Source: an uncultured Verrucomicrobiota bacterium (lineage in GTDB: Bacteria; Verrucomicrobiota; Kiritimatiellia; CAIVKH01). From it: a stretch of 64,000 bases of DNA. Positions within the stretch are counted from its first letter, which is position 1. Each line of letters starts with the position of its first letter. Positions 1-8,258 of this stretch are shown here, in pieces. Position numbers and translations under genes: made by a program. Below the pieces are notes generated by a model. That model was not told where the DNA came from. It saw only the letters and a list, made by a program, of their open reading frames with translations, and did not search any database. The stretch is taken from assembly GCA_937872895.1 (NCBI GenBank), contig CALMUP010000019.1, positions 62,001-126,000 on the forward strand, read 5' to 3'.

Positions 1-2
1 TC

Positions 3-173
3 GCCATCCGCAAGGCCTTCGTGGACCGCAAACCGCGCACGACCATCGCCCTCACCACGCGCGGCCTCGCCCGCTTCCAGGCCTACATCGACACCCTCGG
101 CGCGACCCTGAAGCAGGTGCGCCGCCACCTGCCCGACCCCGCACCCTCCCGCGCGAAACCACAAACCGCCTGA
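3..173 (+). CDS. Winged-helix transcriptional regulator, C-terminal end (partial)
   Basis: The window opens inside this gene; 56 codons remain in frame from base 3 to the TGA at 171-173. The visible peptide contains AFVDRKPRTTIALTTRGLAR followed by FQAYIDTLGATLKQV. This matches the wing and last helix of the small single-domain winged-helix regulators (HTH_34/MarR-like), where a KPRT-x-x-x-LT-x-x-G motif ends the wing. The N-terminal recognition helix lies outside the window, so the target cannot be judged. The downstream exosortase operon starts about 200 bp later on the same strand, but nothing seen ties the regulator to it. Confidence 0.6.
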   Translation, partial: AIRKAFVDRKPRTTIALTTRGLARFQAYIDTLGATLKQVRRHLPDPAPSRAKPQTA

Positions 174-238
174 CCGTTTTGAACAGGCACGCCGACACGC
201 CGTCCAACCCTATACTTTGCATAACAGAGCGCTTTTCC

Positions 239-382
239 ATGAAGACACAAACCCGAACCCATCGACCGACCCGTCGCCGCCCCGTCGTCCGCCGCCGTGC
301 AACCCTGCACCTGCCGCCGCTGCCCGTTCCGGTGGACGTGATGACCCGTTGTCTGCGATACTTCAGGGAGGAGGCGTTGTGA
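239..382 (+). CDS. Small basic ORF overlapping the next start (possible leader peptide)
   Basis: A 47-codon ORF, very rich in Arg and Thr at its start, ends in a TGATG overlap with the membrane protein gene at 382, an arrangement that allows translational coupling. A TATACT hexamer at 211-216 could be a -10 element, but I see no convincing -35 at the right distance and no Shine-Dalgarno before the ATG. It resembles no family I know. It may be only a spurious ORF in the leader of the operon. Confidence 0.25.
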   Translation: MKTQTRTHRPTRRRPVVRRRATLHLPPLPVPVDVMTRCLRYFREEAL

Positions 383-1428
383 TGACGATCCGTTCGTTGC
401 GCTGGTTCGCGGGTCTGGCCTTGCTGCTGGGCCTGCCGTGGGCGGGCATCCTGCTGGCCGACCTTCCGGTGGCGCGGTACCTGGAGTTTCCGCCGCATAC
501 GCTGTACATCACCCACGCCCCGTTTTCGTGGCCGGTCTTTGTCGGGTTGGCGGTGGTGGAGGCGGGCGCGATCCTGCTGGCGGTGCGCGCGGCACGGCGC
601 GGTCGCGGCTCGCGACCGGCCGGCACGCGGCACGCCTTCCCGTGGTGGGGCTGGTTGTCGCTCGGCTGGATCGCCTTCTGGTGGTGGATCGCCTGGACGC
701 GCCTGCCGGGGTTCGCATTCATCCAGGGCCACACCTTCACCCCGCTGTGGCTCGGGTACATTGTTGCGGTGAATGCCCTGACCTTCGCGCGCTCCGGTCG
801 CTGCCTGATGACCCACGACCCGCGCCACCTGCTGCGGTTGTTCCCGTGGAGCGCGGGGTTCTGGTGGTTCTTTGAATACCTGAACCGGTTCGTGCAGAAC
901 TGGATGTATGAAGGCGTCTCGGCCTGGTCCCCGCTGGAATACTTCGTCCTGGCGACGCTGTCGTTCTCGACCGTGCTTCCGGCCGTGTCGAGTACGGAGG
1001 AGTGCCTGCGGGCCTTCGGGGTGGCCCACCGGGCCGATGACCGGCCGGTCGGCATGCCGGGCACGGCGGTCCGTGCGTCCTGGCTGGTGGTGTCGGTAGC
1101 CAGCCTCGCGTTCCTCGCCGTCGCCCCCGACCTCCTGTTCCCGTTCCTCTGGCTCGCGCCGCTCGGCCTGCTGGTGCTGCTGCATCCGAAGGAACACATC
1201 CACACCGTGTTCCCGTCGGTCGGTGCCCTGCTCCGCTTCTCCGTCGCCGCGCTGGTGTGCGGTTTCTTCTGGGAGCTATGGAACCTGCACAGCCTGGCCA
1301 AGTGGGTGTACCACGTGCCCTTCGTCCAGCGTTTCCACCTCTTCGAGATGCCGATGCTCGGCTATTTCGGCTATCTCCCGTTCGGCTGGGAATGCGCGTG
1401 GCTGGCCACGATGGCGAGGCGATCATGA
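382..1428 (+). CDS. Polytopic membrane protein of the exosortase operon
   Basis: 348 residues, about eight hydrophobic segments, inner membrane. The ATG at 382 (or GTG at 379) follows a strong AGGGAGGAGG ribosome binding site; the longer open frame back to 217 is not needed. A conserved-looking central stretch has the motifs FTPLWLGYI, FWWFFEYLNRFVQNW and LSFSTVLPA, dense in aromatic residues. No catalytic motif or named family is recognised. It overlaps the exosortase gene by 4 bp (ATGA), so it is co-translated with it and probably serves the same sorting pathway or handles its lipid or protein partner; that role is inference from position only. Confidence 0.8.
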   Translation: MTIRSLRWFAGLALLLGLPWAGILLADLPVARYLEFPPHTLYITHAPFSWPVFVGLAVVEAGAILLAVRAARRGRGSRPAGTRHAFPWWGWLSLGWIAFWWWIAWTRLPGFAFIQGHTFTPLWLGYIVAVNALTFARSGRCLMTHDPRHLLRLFPWSAGFWWFFEYLNRFVQNWMYEGVSAWSPLEYFVLATLSFSTVLPAVSSTEECLRAFGVAHRADDRPVGMPGTAVRASWLVVSVASLAFLAVAPDLLFPFLWLAPLGLLVLLHPKEHIHTVFPSVGALLRFSVAALVCGFFWELWNLHSLAKWVYHVPFVQRFHLFEMPMLGYFGYLPFGWECAWLATMARRS

Positions 1429-1958
1429 GTGCGATCCGAGCGTCCCGCACGGCGGCCGGACTGCTGGTCACGGCCACGCTCCTGCCGTTGCTCGTGGTGC
1501 TTCTGGAGTCGATGCCCTCCGTGCAGATCGCGGTCTTTTGTGCGCCGGCGGCGCGGGTCACGGCGGCGTTCATCGGCGCACCGGTCGAGGCCATTCCGGA
1601 CGGATTCCGCATCCCGACCGCGCTCCCGATCGATGTGACCGCGGCCTGTAGCGGCATCCGGTTCTTCAGCCTGACCGCTGCCGTGCTGGCGGGCCTGGCG
1701 GTGGAACAACGGCGCGGTTGGCGGTTCGCACTGGCCGTTCCCGTACTGGCCTACCTCGGCACCCTCGGCGCAAACGCCAGCCGCATCCTCTGCACCTGGT
1801 ACGCCGACGCCCTCTTCGCACCGCACCTGCCGCTGAAGTTCCAGGCCGGTGCCCACGGACTCATCGGCGCCCTCGTCTTCACCACCATCCTCGCCTTGCT
1901 GTACGCAACCCTCTGGAGGACACACCATGAACACCGAAACGAAACGCCTGCTGCCTGA
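1425..1958 (+). CDS. Exosortase/archaeosortase-family transpeptidase (compact, XrtK/XrtN-like)
   Basis: 177 residues, almost wholly membrane-embedded. The family's catalytic triad is visible: Cys75 in AACSGIRF, Arg120 in NASRI and His144 in AGAHGLIG. Exosortases cut the C-terminal PEP-CTERM-type tripartite signal of exported proteins at the inner membrane. The protein is much shorter than EpsH-type exosortases and lacks their extra domain. Gene order (membrane protein, exosortase, large multi-spanning protein with a sorting signal) resembles the dedicated pairs described for exosortases K and N, each of which serves a single adjacent substrate. The ATG overlaps the upstream stop by 4 bp, and its 3' end overlaps the next gene by 32 bp. 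Confidence 0.85.
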   Translation: MSAIRASRTAAGLLVTATLLPLLVVLLESMPSVQIAVFCAPAARVTAAFIGAPVEAIPDGFRIPTALPIDVTAACSGIRFFSLTAAVLAGLAVEQRRGWRFALAVPVLAYLGTLGANASRILCTWYADALFAPHLPLKFQAGAHGLIGALVFTTILALLYATLWRTHHEHRNETPAA

Positions 1959-4746
1959 CCTCGTTTACCACCCGCTGCTGCTGCTTCTGCTGTGCACGCT
2001 GCCGTATGTCGCGCTGCTCGGCCTGCACCTGCACGCGTTCGACCTGGTGCGCGGCGAACTGGACGCGGAGGGACGCGGTGCCCACGTGACCGTATTCGCT
2101 TTGCTGGGCGGGCTGATCCTGGTGTCGTCGGCGCTCGGCGGCTGGATCTGGAGGACCGGACGCCGGGTCAACGTTCCGGTGGCCCTGCTGCTGTTCGGCG
2201 CGGGGTTCGGGTACCTGTGGATATTCATGCTCTTGGCCGAGGATCTGGTCCCGCGTTCGGTCGGGGCGTGGATGCTCTCGATCGACGAACTCGGCTACAA
2301 CCACCTGTCCCTGGTCGCACCCTCGTTGTTCTACGCCCTGGTGCTGCTGGCGGGTACGCCGGTCGCGGCGATGGGCAAGCGCGACGCGGTGTTCTCGGCC
2401 AGCGTGGTTATCGCCATCCCGCTGTTCTGGGCCGTGATCGCGCAGGCGATCTTCGCCATCAACTGGGATGTCGACCTGCCGGCATGGCTGCTCGCCTTCA
2501 TGATGTTCATGATGACCGCGATGATGCTGCTCGCGTTCCTGCGCATGCTGCTCCACCTGCACCGATGGCTCGGCGGCATGGCCATCCTGCCCGTGCTGGC
2601 CGGTCTGGTGTTCCCGCTCGCCGGACTGGCGCTGAACGCGGCGATCCCGTTCCCGAGCGACCTGCAGGATCCGCGGGTGTATCTGTTCACCGCGATCAAC
2701 GGCCTCGCCCTGTGCCTGCCCGCCTTCACCCCGGCGTGGATCGTTCCAGTGTGGTTCCTCCGCGTGGCATTGTTTCCGTTCACGATCTACTTCTTCATCC
2801 TTTTCCTTCCGTTCCTGCCGCTGTCGATCCCGGCGATGATCGTCATGGGCGCGGGTTTCCTGATCCTCGCCCCGACCCTGCTGTTCGTCGTACAGGCCCA
2901 GCGGATCGTCTCCGAGGGCATGGCCATCGCCCTGGCCCGGGGCTTCTGGCGCACCTTCGCCCTGCTGCTGCTCGGACTGGCCATCGTCCCGGCCGGTTAC
3001 CTGGGCCGGGCCTGGTGGCATCGCCACGCCCTGGAGCAGGCGATCAACGCGGTGTATGCGCCGGATTTCGCGGTGGCCGATCCGGGCATCGACACGCGCA
3101 GCGCGCTGGCGGCGCTGGAGCGCTTGCGCGCGATGAAGGAGGGCATCTACACGCCGCTGCTGTCGGAGATCTATGATACGGTGGTGTTCGGGGGCATGGT
3201 CCTGCCGGATCACAAGATCGAGGAGATGCAGCGACGTTTCGGTGTCGACCCCAAGCTGGAGCCACCGCGCAGCCGCACCTTTGAATTCTTCAACTTCACC
3301 GGCTCCCGCAACCGCCGGGCGAACTGGTCGCAAGTGCGTCCCGTGCCACGCGACGTCGTGCTGGCCGATGTAGCGGTGCAGGCAACCACCAACGCCACGC
3401 TGGTGGAAAGCGAGGTGGTGGTGACCATGACCAACCGCGGCGAACGCGATGCGGAATACCTGGCGGCGATCCGGGTGCCGGAAGGGGTCGCGGTCAGCGG
3501 GTACTGGCTCGACGTCGAGGGTGAACGTGTCGAGGGACGCATCTTCGATCGCAAGACCGCGCTGTGGGTATTCCACATGATCCGGGACCGGACGCGGCGC
3601 GATCCGGGCATGATCCATTACGTGAACAACGACACGCTCGAGTTGCGCGTGTTCCCGTTCGCCTCGGCCCAGACCCGCACCTGTGCGATCCGGTTCCTGT
3701 ATCCGCGCGGACTGTCGGCGACGGTGACCATCGGCAGCCGCGACGTTCCACTCGGCGAAGGTGAAGGCACGGGCGTTGTCGCCGCGGGCGCGGGCCTGTT
3801 GGTGCCACCGGACCACGGAATGCCGGTGACGGTCCGAACCCCCTACCTGCATCTGCTGGTGGATGCCTCGGCGGCGGCGATCGACGTTCTACCCACGGTT
3901 GAAGCGCGGATTGCCGAGCTGCTCGAACGTGCACCGGAGGTGAAACACCTGCGCATCGACCTCGTCAACCACGCGACGCGCCCGGTGTCCGCGACGATAC
4001 TGGACCGCGCGAACTGGCGCGATGCCTGGCGCGCGGCGTTGGCGAAGACCAAACCGTCGGGTGGTTTCTGGCCGCAGCGGGCGATCAACCATACGGTCTT
4101 CACCCACGCGCGGTCCGACGAGCGGCTGGCCACCGTGCCGGCCATCGTGGTCATCGGCGCCAAGCCGGCCACGTGGGACGAACACGCCTTGCTGCCCGAA
4201 CATGCGCCAGACATCACGGTGGCGGCCATCGACGCGGCGACGCCGCCGATGCCTGCGCCAACGGTGGTGTTGCGCCGGGGCGACGCGATGGCGTGGATGG
4301 ATCACGCCCGCGGCGGCTGGATGGTCCTGCCGGGCGAGGGTGACGTGGAGGTCTATGATCCGGTCGCGGCGGCATGGACCCCGGTGAAGATCGACGTGCG
4401 CCTGCTCCCGGATTCGCGGTATGCGCAATGGGCCGGCCTGCGGGCGATGGAACACGCGATGGCATCGCGGCCGGCCGGAGCCGAAGCGCTGCGCGGGCGG
4501 GTCCTCGAAACCAGCCGCGAACACGGCCTGCTGTCACACCACACCGCGTTCATCGTGGTCGAGAATTCCGCACAATGGAAGATGCTCGAGCGGAAGGAAA
4601 AGGAGGCGCTCAAGGCCAACCAGGCCCTCACCTTCGACGAGTTCCAGGAAACCCACGTCACCCCCGAACCGGCGGTCTGGCTCATGCTCCTCCTGCTCGC
4701 GCCACTCGCGGTGTGGCGGTGGCGCGTAAGGAGTTCGGCCACCTAA
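1927..4746 (+). CDS. VIT-domain multi-spanning protein with PEP-type C-terminal sorting signal
   Basis: 939 residues. The start at 1927 has a GGAGG site 9 bp upstream. Residues 1-365 hold about eleven hydrophobic helices. Residues about 478-600 form a VIT (vault/inter-alpha-trypsin) domain, with YLAAIRVPEGVAVSGYWLDV and DPGMIHYVNNDTLELRVFPF typical of it. The C-terminus reads VTPEP (about residue 911-915), then one hydrophobic helix and a basic tail RWRVRS, the tripartite sorting signal. This is the expected substrate of the exosortase encoded just upstream. The combination of an N-terminal membrane bundle, a VIT domain and a terminal sorting signal matches the MSEP-CTERM and XrtN-VIT type substrates. 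Its biological role is unknown. Confidence 0.8.
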   Translation: MNTETKRLLPDLVYHPLLLLLLCTLPYVALLGLHLHAFDLVRGELDAEGRGAHVTVFALLGGLILVSSALGGWIWRTGRRVNVPVALLLFGAGFGYLWIFMLLAEDLVPRSVGAWMLSIDELGYNHLSLVAPSLFYALVLLAGTPVAAMGKRDAVFSASVVIAIPLFWAVIAQAIFAINWDVDLPAWLLAFMMFMMTAMMLLAFLRMLLHLHRWLGGMAILPVLAGLVFPLAGLALNAAIPFPSDLQDPRVYLFTAINGLALCLPAFTPAWIVPVWFLRVALFPFTIYFFILFLPFLPLSIPAMIVMGAGFLILAPTLLFVVQAQRIVSEGMAIALARGFWRTFALLLLGLAIVPAGYLGRAWWHRHALEQAINAVYAPDFAVADPGIDTRSALAALERLRAMKEGIYTPLLSEIYDTVVFGGMVLPDHKIEEMQRRFGVDPKLEPPRSRTFEFFNFTGSRNRRANWSQVRPVPRDVVLADVAVQATTNATLVESEVVVTMTNRGERDAEYLAAIRVPEGVAVSGYWLDVEGERVEGRIFDRKTALWVFHMIRDRTRRDPGMIHYVNNDTLELRVFPFASAQTRTCAIRFLYPRGLSATVTIGSRDVPLGEGEGTGVVAAGAGLLVPPDHGMPVTVRTPYLHLLVDASAAAIDVLPTVEARIAELLERAPEVKHLRIDLVNHATRPVSATILDRANWRDAWRAALAKTKPSGGFWPQRAINHTVFTHARSDERLATVPAIVVIGAKPATWDEHALLPEHAPDITVAAIDAATPPMPAPTVVLRRGDAMAWMDHARGGWMVLPGEGDVEVYDPVAAAWTPVKIDVRLLPDSRYAQWAGLRAMEHAMASRPAGAEALRGRVLETSREHGLLSHHTAFIVVENSAQWKMLERKEKEALKANQALTFDEFQETHVTPEPAVWLMLLLLAPLAVWRWRVRSSAT

Positions 4747-4834
4747 CCGCTACGCGTAACCGGATACGCTTACCCGCTCCACTTCCGCGACATCCCATCG
4801 GCGCTATCCGCGGTATCCGCGGTGGATCCATGCT

Positions 4835-4882
4835 TGTCCAGACCTTGGACGATTCGGCGGGCGGGTTTTCCAGTCCTTGGAC
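4835..4882. repeat. Tandem pair of TCCA-N-CCTTGGAC imperfect palindromes
   Basis: Two copies of a short dyad, TGTCCAGACCTTGGAC (4835-4850) and TTCCAGTCCTTGGAC (4868-4882), lie 18 bp apart in the 140-bp gap between the convergent VIT-protein and feoB genes. They could form a weak bidirectional terminator or be a dispersed host motif. Nothing else is seen in this gap. Confidence 0.4.
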
Positions 4883-4886
4883 AGTT

Positions 4887-6884
4887 CTAGTAGCCGAGCG
4901 CGGTGAGGCCCTGGTAGGTGACGAGGGCGGCGGTGTAGGCGAGTGCGGTCATGTATCCGAGCTGGAAGAGGGGCCATTTCCACGAGTTGGTTTCGCGGCG
5001 GGTGGCGGCCTGGGTCGGCAGGCATTGCATGGCGAGGACATAGAAGACGAGCAGGCTGAGGCAGGCCGGCAGGGTGAACACGGGGCGGCCGTCCGGATGG
5101 GTGGCGCGGCGCATCGCGTCGTAGAGGCTTTCCGAATTCTCCTCGGCGGTGTCGGCACCGAGGCCATAGACGACGGAGAGGGTGGAGACGATGACCTCGC
5201 GGGCGGCGAAGGAGGTGATGATCCCGACGCCGATCTGCCAGTCGAACCCGAGCGGGCGCACGACCGGCTCGATGATCTTGCCGAGGCGTCCGGCAAAGGA
5301 GTTTTCCAGGGCATCGCGCGCGGTCAGGTGGTCGGCCGCGGCGTGCCGGGACGCGGCAGCTTCGGTTTCGCCGGCGGCGGCGAGGGCTTCCGCTTGCGCG
5401 ATCAGCGCGGTTGCGGCGGCGGGCGGGGCGTCGGTCTTCGGGAAGGTGGCGAGCACCCAAAGGCCGATGGAGATGACGAGGATGATGGTGCCGGCCTGGG
5501 CGACGAACACGCGGGCGCGGTCGTAGGTGAACAGCAGCGCGGTGCGCAGGCCGGGGATGCGGTAGCCGGGGAGTTCGAGGACGAGCGGTTTGCTTTCGCC
5601 GGGCAGGATGGTTTTCTTGAACAGCCAGGCCATGGTGAGGGCGGCGGCGATGCCGAGGCCGTAGGCGCCGGTGAAGAGCAAGGCGGCCTTGGCGGGATCG
5701 TCGGGGAACAGCAGCGCGACGACCATGGCGTAGACCGGGATGCGCGCGGAACAGGTCATCAGCGGGGCGACGAGGATGGTGACGAGGCGGTCGCGCGGAT
5801 CGCGGATGACGCGGGTGGACATGATGGCGGGAATGGCGCAGGCATGCGCGGAGAGCAGCGGCACGAAGGCGGTGCCGGGCAGGCCGATGCGGCGCATCAG
5901 GCGGTCCATCACAAAGGCGGCGCGGGCGAGGTAGCCGCTGTCGTCGAGCAGGGCGAGGAAGAAGAACAGGATGCAGATCTGCGGAAGGAAGATCAGGATG
6001 CCGCCGACGCCGGCGATCACGCCATCGACCAGGAAGCTCCGGAAGTCGCCCTCCGGCACGTGCGCGGCGACCCAGCCGCCAAGCGAGGCGAACAGCGCAT
6101 CGATCATGTCCATCGGCACCGAGGCCACGCTGAAGATCAGGTAGAACACCGCGAGCATCACGGCGAGGAAGGCGGCGACGCCGACCACGGGATGGGTCAG
6201 CACCGCATCGAGCTTGTCGGTCTTCCGTTCCCTGGCCACCCGCGGGGCCTTCACACAGCCGGCGGAAACGCGGTCCGACCAGTTGTAGCGGGCCTGGAAC
6301 GGGCAACCGGAGCAGCCGCTGCAGCCGGTCGGCGGCGGGACGAGGGCGACGCGTTCGGCGGGCGGGCGGGCCAGGGCGTCGGCGATGGCGGCCTTGAGTG
6401 CATCGATGCCGCGCCCTTCGCTCGCCACGGTGGGAATGACCGGGCAACCGATTTCGCGGGAGAGGCTGGCGGGATCGACGGTGATGCCGTGGCGTTCGGC
6501 GAGGTCGATCAGGTTCAGGGCAACGACGACCGGGAGTTCGCGTTCGATGAGCTGGCTGATCACGAACAGGCTGCGCTCGAGGTTGTTCGCGTCGGCGAGG
6601 ACCACGGCGAGATCGGGGCGTCCGACATCGCGGGCACGACCGGCGAGGACATCGGCGGTCACTTGTTCGTCCGCGGTCGCCGCAGTCAGGCTGTACACGC
6701 CGGGGAGGTCGAGGACCTCGACCACGCGGGGGCCGAGCTCGACCAGGCCGAGCTTCAACTCCACGGTGGTTCCGGAAAAGTTGGCGGTGCGGGCGCGCAG
6801 TCCGGTCAGCGCGTTGAACAGGGTGGTTTTGCCGGTATTCGGACTGCCGATCAGGGCGACGAGCGGGCGCGGGACGGCGATCAT
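4887..6884 (-). CDS. feoB: Ferrous iron transport protein B
   Basis: 665 residues. It imports Fe(II) across the inner membrane. The N-terminal G domain shows G1 GSPNTGKT (13-20), G3 DLPG (59-62) and G4 NLID (124-127). A short cysteine cluster, CSGCSGC (188-194, plus Cys210), joins it to the membrane part, which carries the Gate motifs, for example HACAIPAIMSTR and CSARIPVYAM. A variable Ala/Glu-rich insertion of about 60 residues sits near residue 480-540 before the last helices. The gene overlaps feoA by 4 bp (ATGA) and is expressed from the feoA promoter. The extra cysteines could bind metal or sense redox state, which is inference. Confidence 0.95.
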   Translation of the reverse strand: MIAVPRPLVALIGSPNTGKTTLFNALTGLRARTANFSGTTVELKLGLVELGPRVVEVLDLPGVYSLTAATADEQVTADVLAGRARDVGRPDLAVVLADANNLERSLFVISQLIERELPVVVALNLIDLAERHGITVDPASLSREIGCPVIPTVASEGRGIDALKAAIADALARPPAERVALVPPPTGCSGCSGCPFQARYNWSDRVSAGCVKAPRVARERKTDKLDAVLTHPVVGVAAFLAVMLAVFYLIFSVASVPMDMIDALFASLGGWVAAHVPEGDFRSFLVDGVIAGVGGILIFLPQICILFFFLALLDDSGYLARAAFVMDRLMRRIGLPGTAFVPLLSAHACAIPAIMSTRVIRDPRDRLVTILVAPLMTCSARIPVYAMVVALLFPDDPAKAALLFTGAYGLGIAAALTMAWLFKKTILPGESKPLVLELPGYRIPGLRTALLFTYDRARVFVAQAGTIILVISIGLWVLATFPKTDAPPAAATALIAQAEALAAAGETEAAASRHAAADHLTARDALENSFAGRLGKIIEPVVRPLGFDWQIGVGIITSFAAREVIVSTLSVVYGLGADTAEENSESLYDAMRRATHPDGRPVFTLPACLSLLVFYVLAMQCLPTQAATRRETNSWKWPLFQLGYMTALAYTAALVTYQGLTALGY

Positions 6885-7177
6885 GGCGTGGCTCCGGCCG
6901 GATCGAGCGGGCAGTCACGCGGCGGACAGGGGGTGACGAGGATGTTCGCGGCGAGGCGCGCCGAGACCCCGACGCGGGTGCCGTACACCTTCAGGATCAG
7001 CGGGTCGCCGACGCGGACCAGCTCGACGGTGCGGCCGCCACACACGCCCATCGCCATCAACCGTTCGAGATCGCTGTCCGGCGCCTCCACACGCACCACG
7101 ATGCCGCACTGACGCGGAGCGAGCTGGTGGACGTACACCGACTGAAAAGACGAGGCGCAAGGCTTGTTGTTAGACAT
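6881..7177 (-). CDS. feoA: Ferrous iron transport protein A (SH3-like)
   Basis: 98 residues from the ATG at 7177 (MSNNKPCASS...). The longer open frame to 7249 runs through the promoter and is rejected. The body, from LAPRQCGIVVRVEAP to RVGVSARLAANILV, is the FeoA SH3-like fold, which docks on FeoB and tunes transport. Cysteines occur at the N-terminus and in a C-terminal CPPRDC tail. It is first in a two-gene operon with feoB. The prophage left end begins only about 63 bp upstream of the start codon. Confidence 0.9.
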   Translation of the reverse strand: MSNNKPCASSFQSVYVHQLAPRQCGIVVRVEAPDSDLERLMAMGVCGGRTVELVRVGDPLILKVYGTRVGVSARLAANILVTPCPPRDCPLDPAGATP

Positions 7178-7188
7178 ATCAACCATAC

Positions 7189-7216
7189 GATATACACAAC
7201 AGACATCTTCGGTCAA
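7189..7216 (-). promoter_or_regulatory. Candidate feoAB promoter
   Basis: On the minus strand TTGACC (7211-7216) and TATATC (7189-7194) are separated by 16 bp, 12 bp upstream of the feoA start. The -10 overlaps ATATACAC (7190-7197); the same octamer in inverse orientation (51474-51481) overlaps the promoter of the haem-operon region, so a shared iron-responsive regulator is possible. The prophage end stops about 25 bp upstream of the -35, leaving this promoter intact. Confidence 0.45.
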
Positions 7217-7249
7217 TAGAGGGGGCGGCCGACATTGCGGGACAGCCAT

Positions 7250-7381
7250 GCATAATGGTTGATAAGGGTTGAGTTGCCTTGATTTGGCGTGAAAGGGCTG
7301 ATAATCGCGGATATCCCGCGTGGGCGGCGCGAGATACCCGCGGGGGCATGATATGGGTCAGGATGGCCGCTTGGTAAGGGT
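7250..7381 (+). repeat. Prophage left end: three transposase-site-like repeats (L1-L3)
   Basis: TGATAAGGGT occurs at 7260-7269 (L1), TGATATGGGT at 7349-7358 (L2) and TGGTAAGGGT at 7372-7381 (L3), all in the same orientation. L1 is preceded, after three bases, by GCATAAT (7250-7256), as is the outermost right site. The wide L1-L2 and close L2-L3 spacing resembles the layout of Mu attL. L2 touches the stop codon and L3 lies inside the methyltransferase gene. Confidence 0.65.
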
Positions 7382-8146
7382 CGGGTAGTTCGTGATGAAT
7401 AGCTCGTGGTGCTGCTTGCCCCGGGCGGCCGACCTGCCGTTGACGACGCTGTAGGTCAGGCTGACCCGCTTCTGGTGGAATGCCCCGAATATCCGGCGCA
7501 CGTCCGGGTGGTCGTTAAGGGTCAGCAGGAACTTCCCCTTCAGGCCGGGCAGGAAGTCCGCCAGCTTCTGGAAGTCCTGGAACTTGTGCTCGTAGGCCTG
7601 GACCACATCGTAGTACGGCGGGTCGATGAAAAAGAAGGTCGTCGGGCGGTCGTACCTGGTCATCACGTCGAAGGCGTCCAGGCACTCCACGTTGACCTTT
7701 GATAGACGCCAGTGGACCTCCAAAAGGGTTTCCTCAGCCTGGGCGATGTTGAACTTCGGCCCCTTCATGGCGCTGTATCCGTAGGTCCGCTTGGTGGCCC
7801 GGCCGCCATACCCGAGGCGCTGGATGTAGTAGTACCGGACCGCCCGCTGCAGGTCAGTCATGGTTTCCGGGCGCTTGGCATTCTCCCACTCGAAGACCTT
7901 CCGGCTGGAAACCGCGTATTTGAGCAGTTCCAGAAAGGGGTTCAGGTGGTTCTGCACCACGCGCCAGAAGGTCACCAATTCCTGGTCGAGATCGTTGATG
8001 ACCTCCACCTGGGATGGGTCCTTGGCGAACAGGACCCATGCGCCACCGGCGAAGGGTTCGCAGTAGCAGACGTGTTCGGGGATGTGTTCGAGGATCTTGG
8101 GGGCGAGGCGGGACTTGCCGCCGAAGTAATTTAACGGGCTTTTCAT
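7358..8146 (-). CDS. D12-class DNA adenine N6-methyltransferase
   Basis: 262 residues. Motifs: YFGGKSRLAP (7-16; AdoMet-binding start), PFAGGAWVLF (31-40) and DPPYYD (175-180, the catalytic DPPY). This is the Dam/D12 class that methylates adenine in short targets. The start at 8146 has a GGAGTAG ribosome site. It is the last gene of the leftward late arm and lies against the left end of the prophage, the mirror of Mom at the end of Mu. It probably shields phage DNA from host restriction. No restriction enzyme partner is nearby. Confidence 0.9.
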   Translation of the reverse strand: MKSPLNYFGGKSRLAPKILEHIPEHVCYCEPFAGGAWVLFAKDPSQVEVINDLDQELVTFWRVVQNHLNPFLELLKYAVSSRKVFEWENAKRPETMTDLQRAVRYYYIQRLGYGGRATKRTYGYSAMKGPKFNIAQAEETLLEVHWRLSKVNVECLDAFDVMTRYDRPTTFFFIDPPYYDVVQAYEHKFQDFQKLADFLPGLKGKFLLTLNDHPDVRRIFGAFHQKRVSLTYSVVNGRSAARGKQHHELFITNYPTLTKRPS

Positions 8147-8258
8147 ACACTACTCCTATGGTTATGGTTGCGCTGTCTCTACACGGTCCGGGGGCGAAAG
8201 CTGACTGCGCTAACAGTCGTGGCGGGGAGTAGTGAATCCGCCGCCCCGGGCCACCTAT

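Noticed and set aside
52-1203. Long minus-strand ORF (383 codons) across the exosortase operon
   Set aside because: Arg/Gln-rich composition without any domain; it is the high-GC shadow of the membrane protein gene, which has a ribosome site and hydrophobic helices.
4374-7112. 912-codon plus-strand ORF over feoB and feoA
   Set aside because: Gly/Asp/Glu-rich antisense shadow; feoB on the other strand has every GTPase motif.
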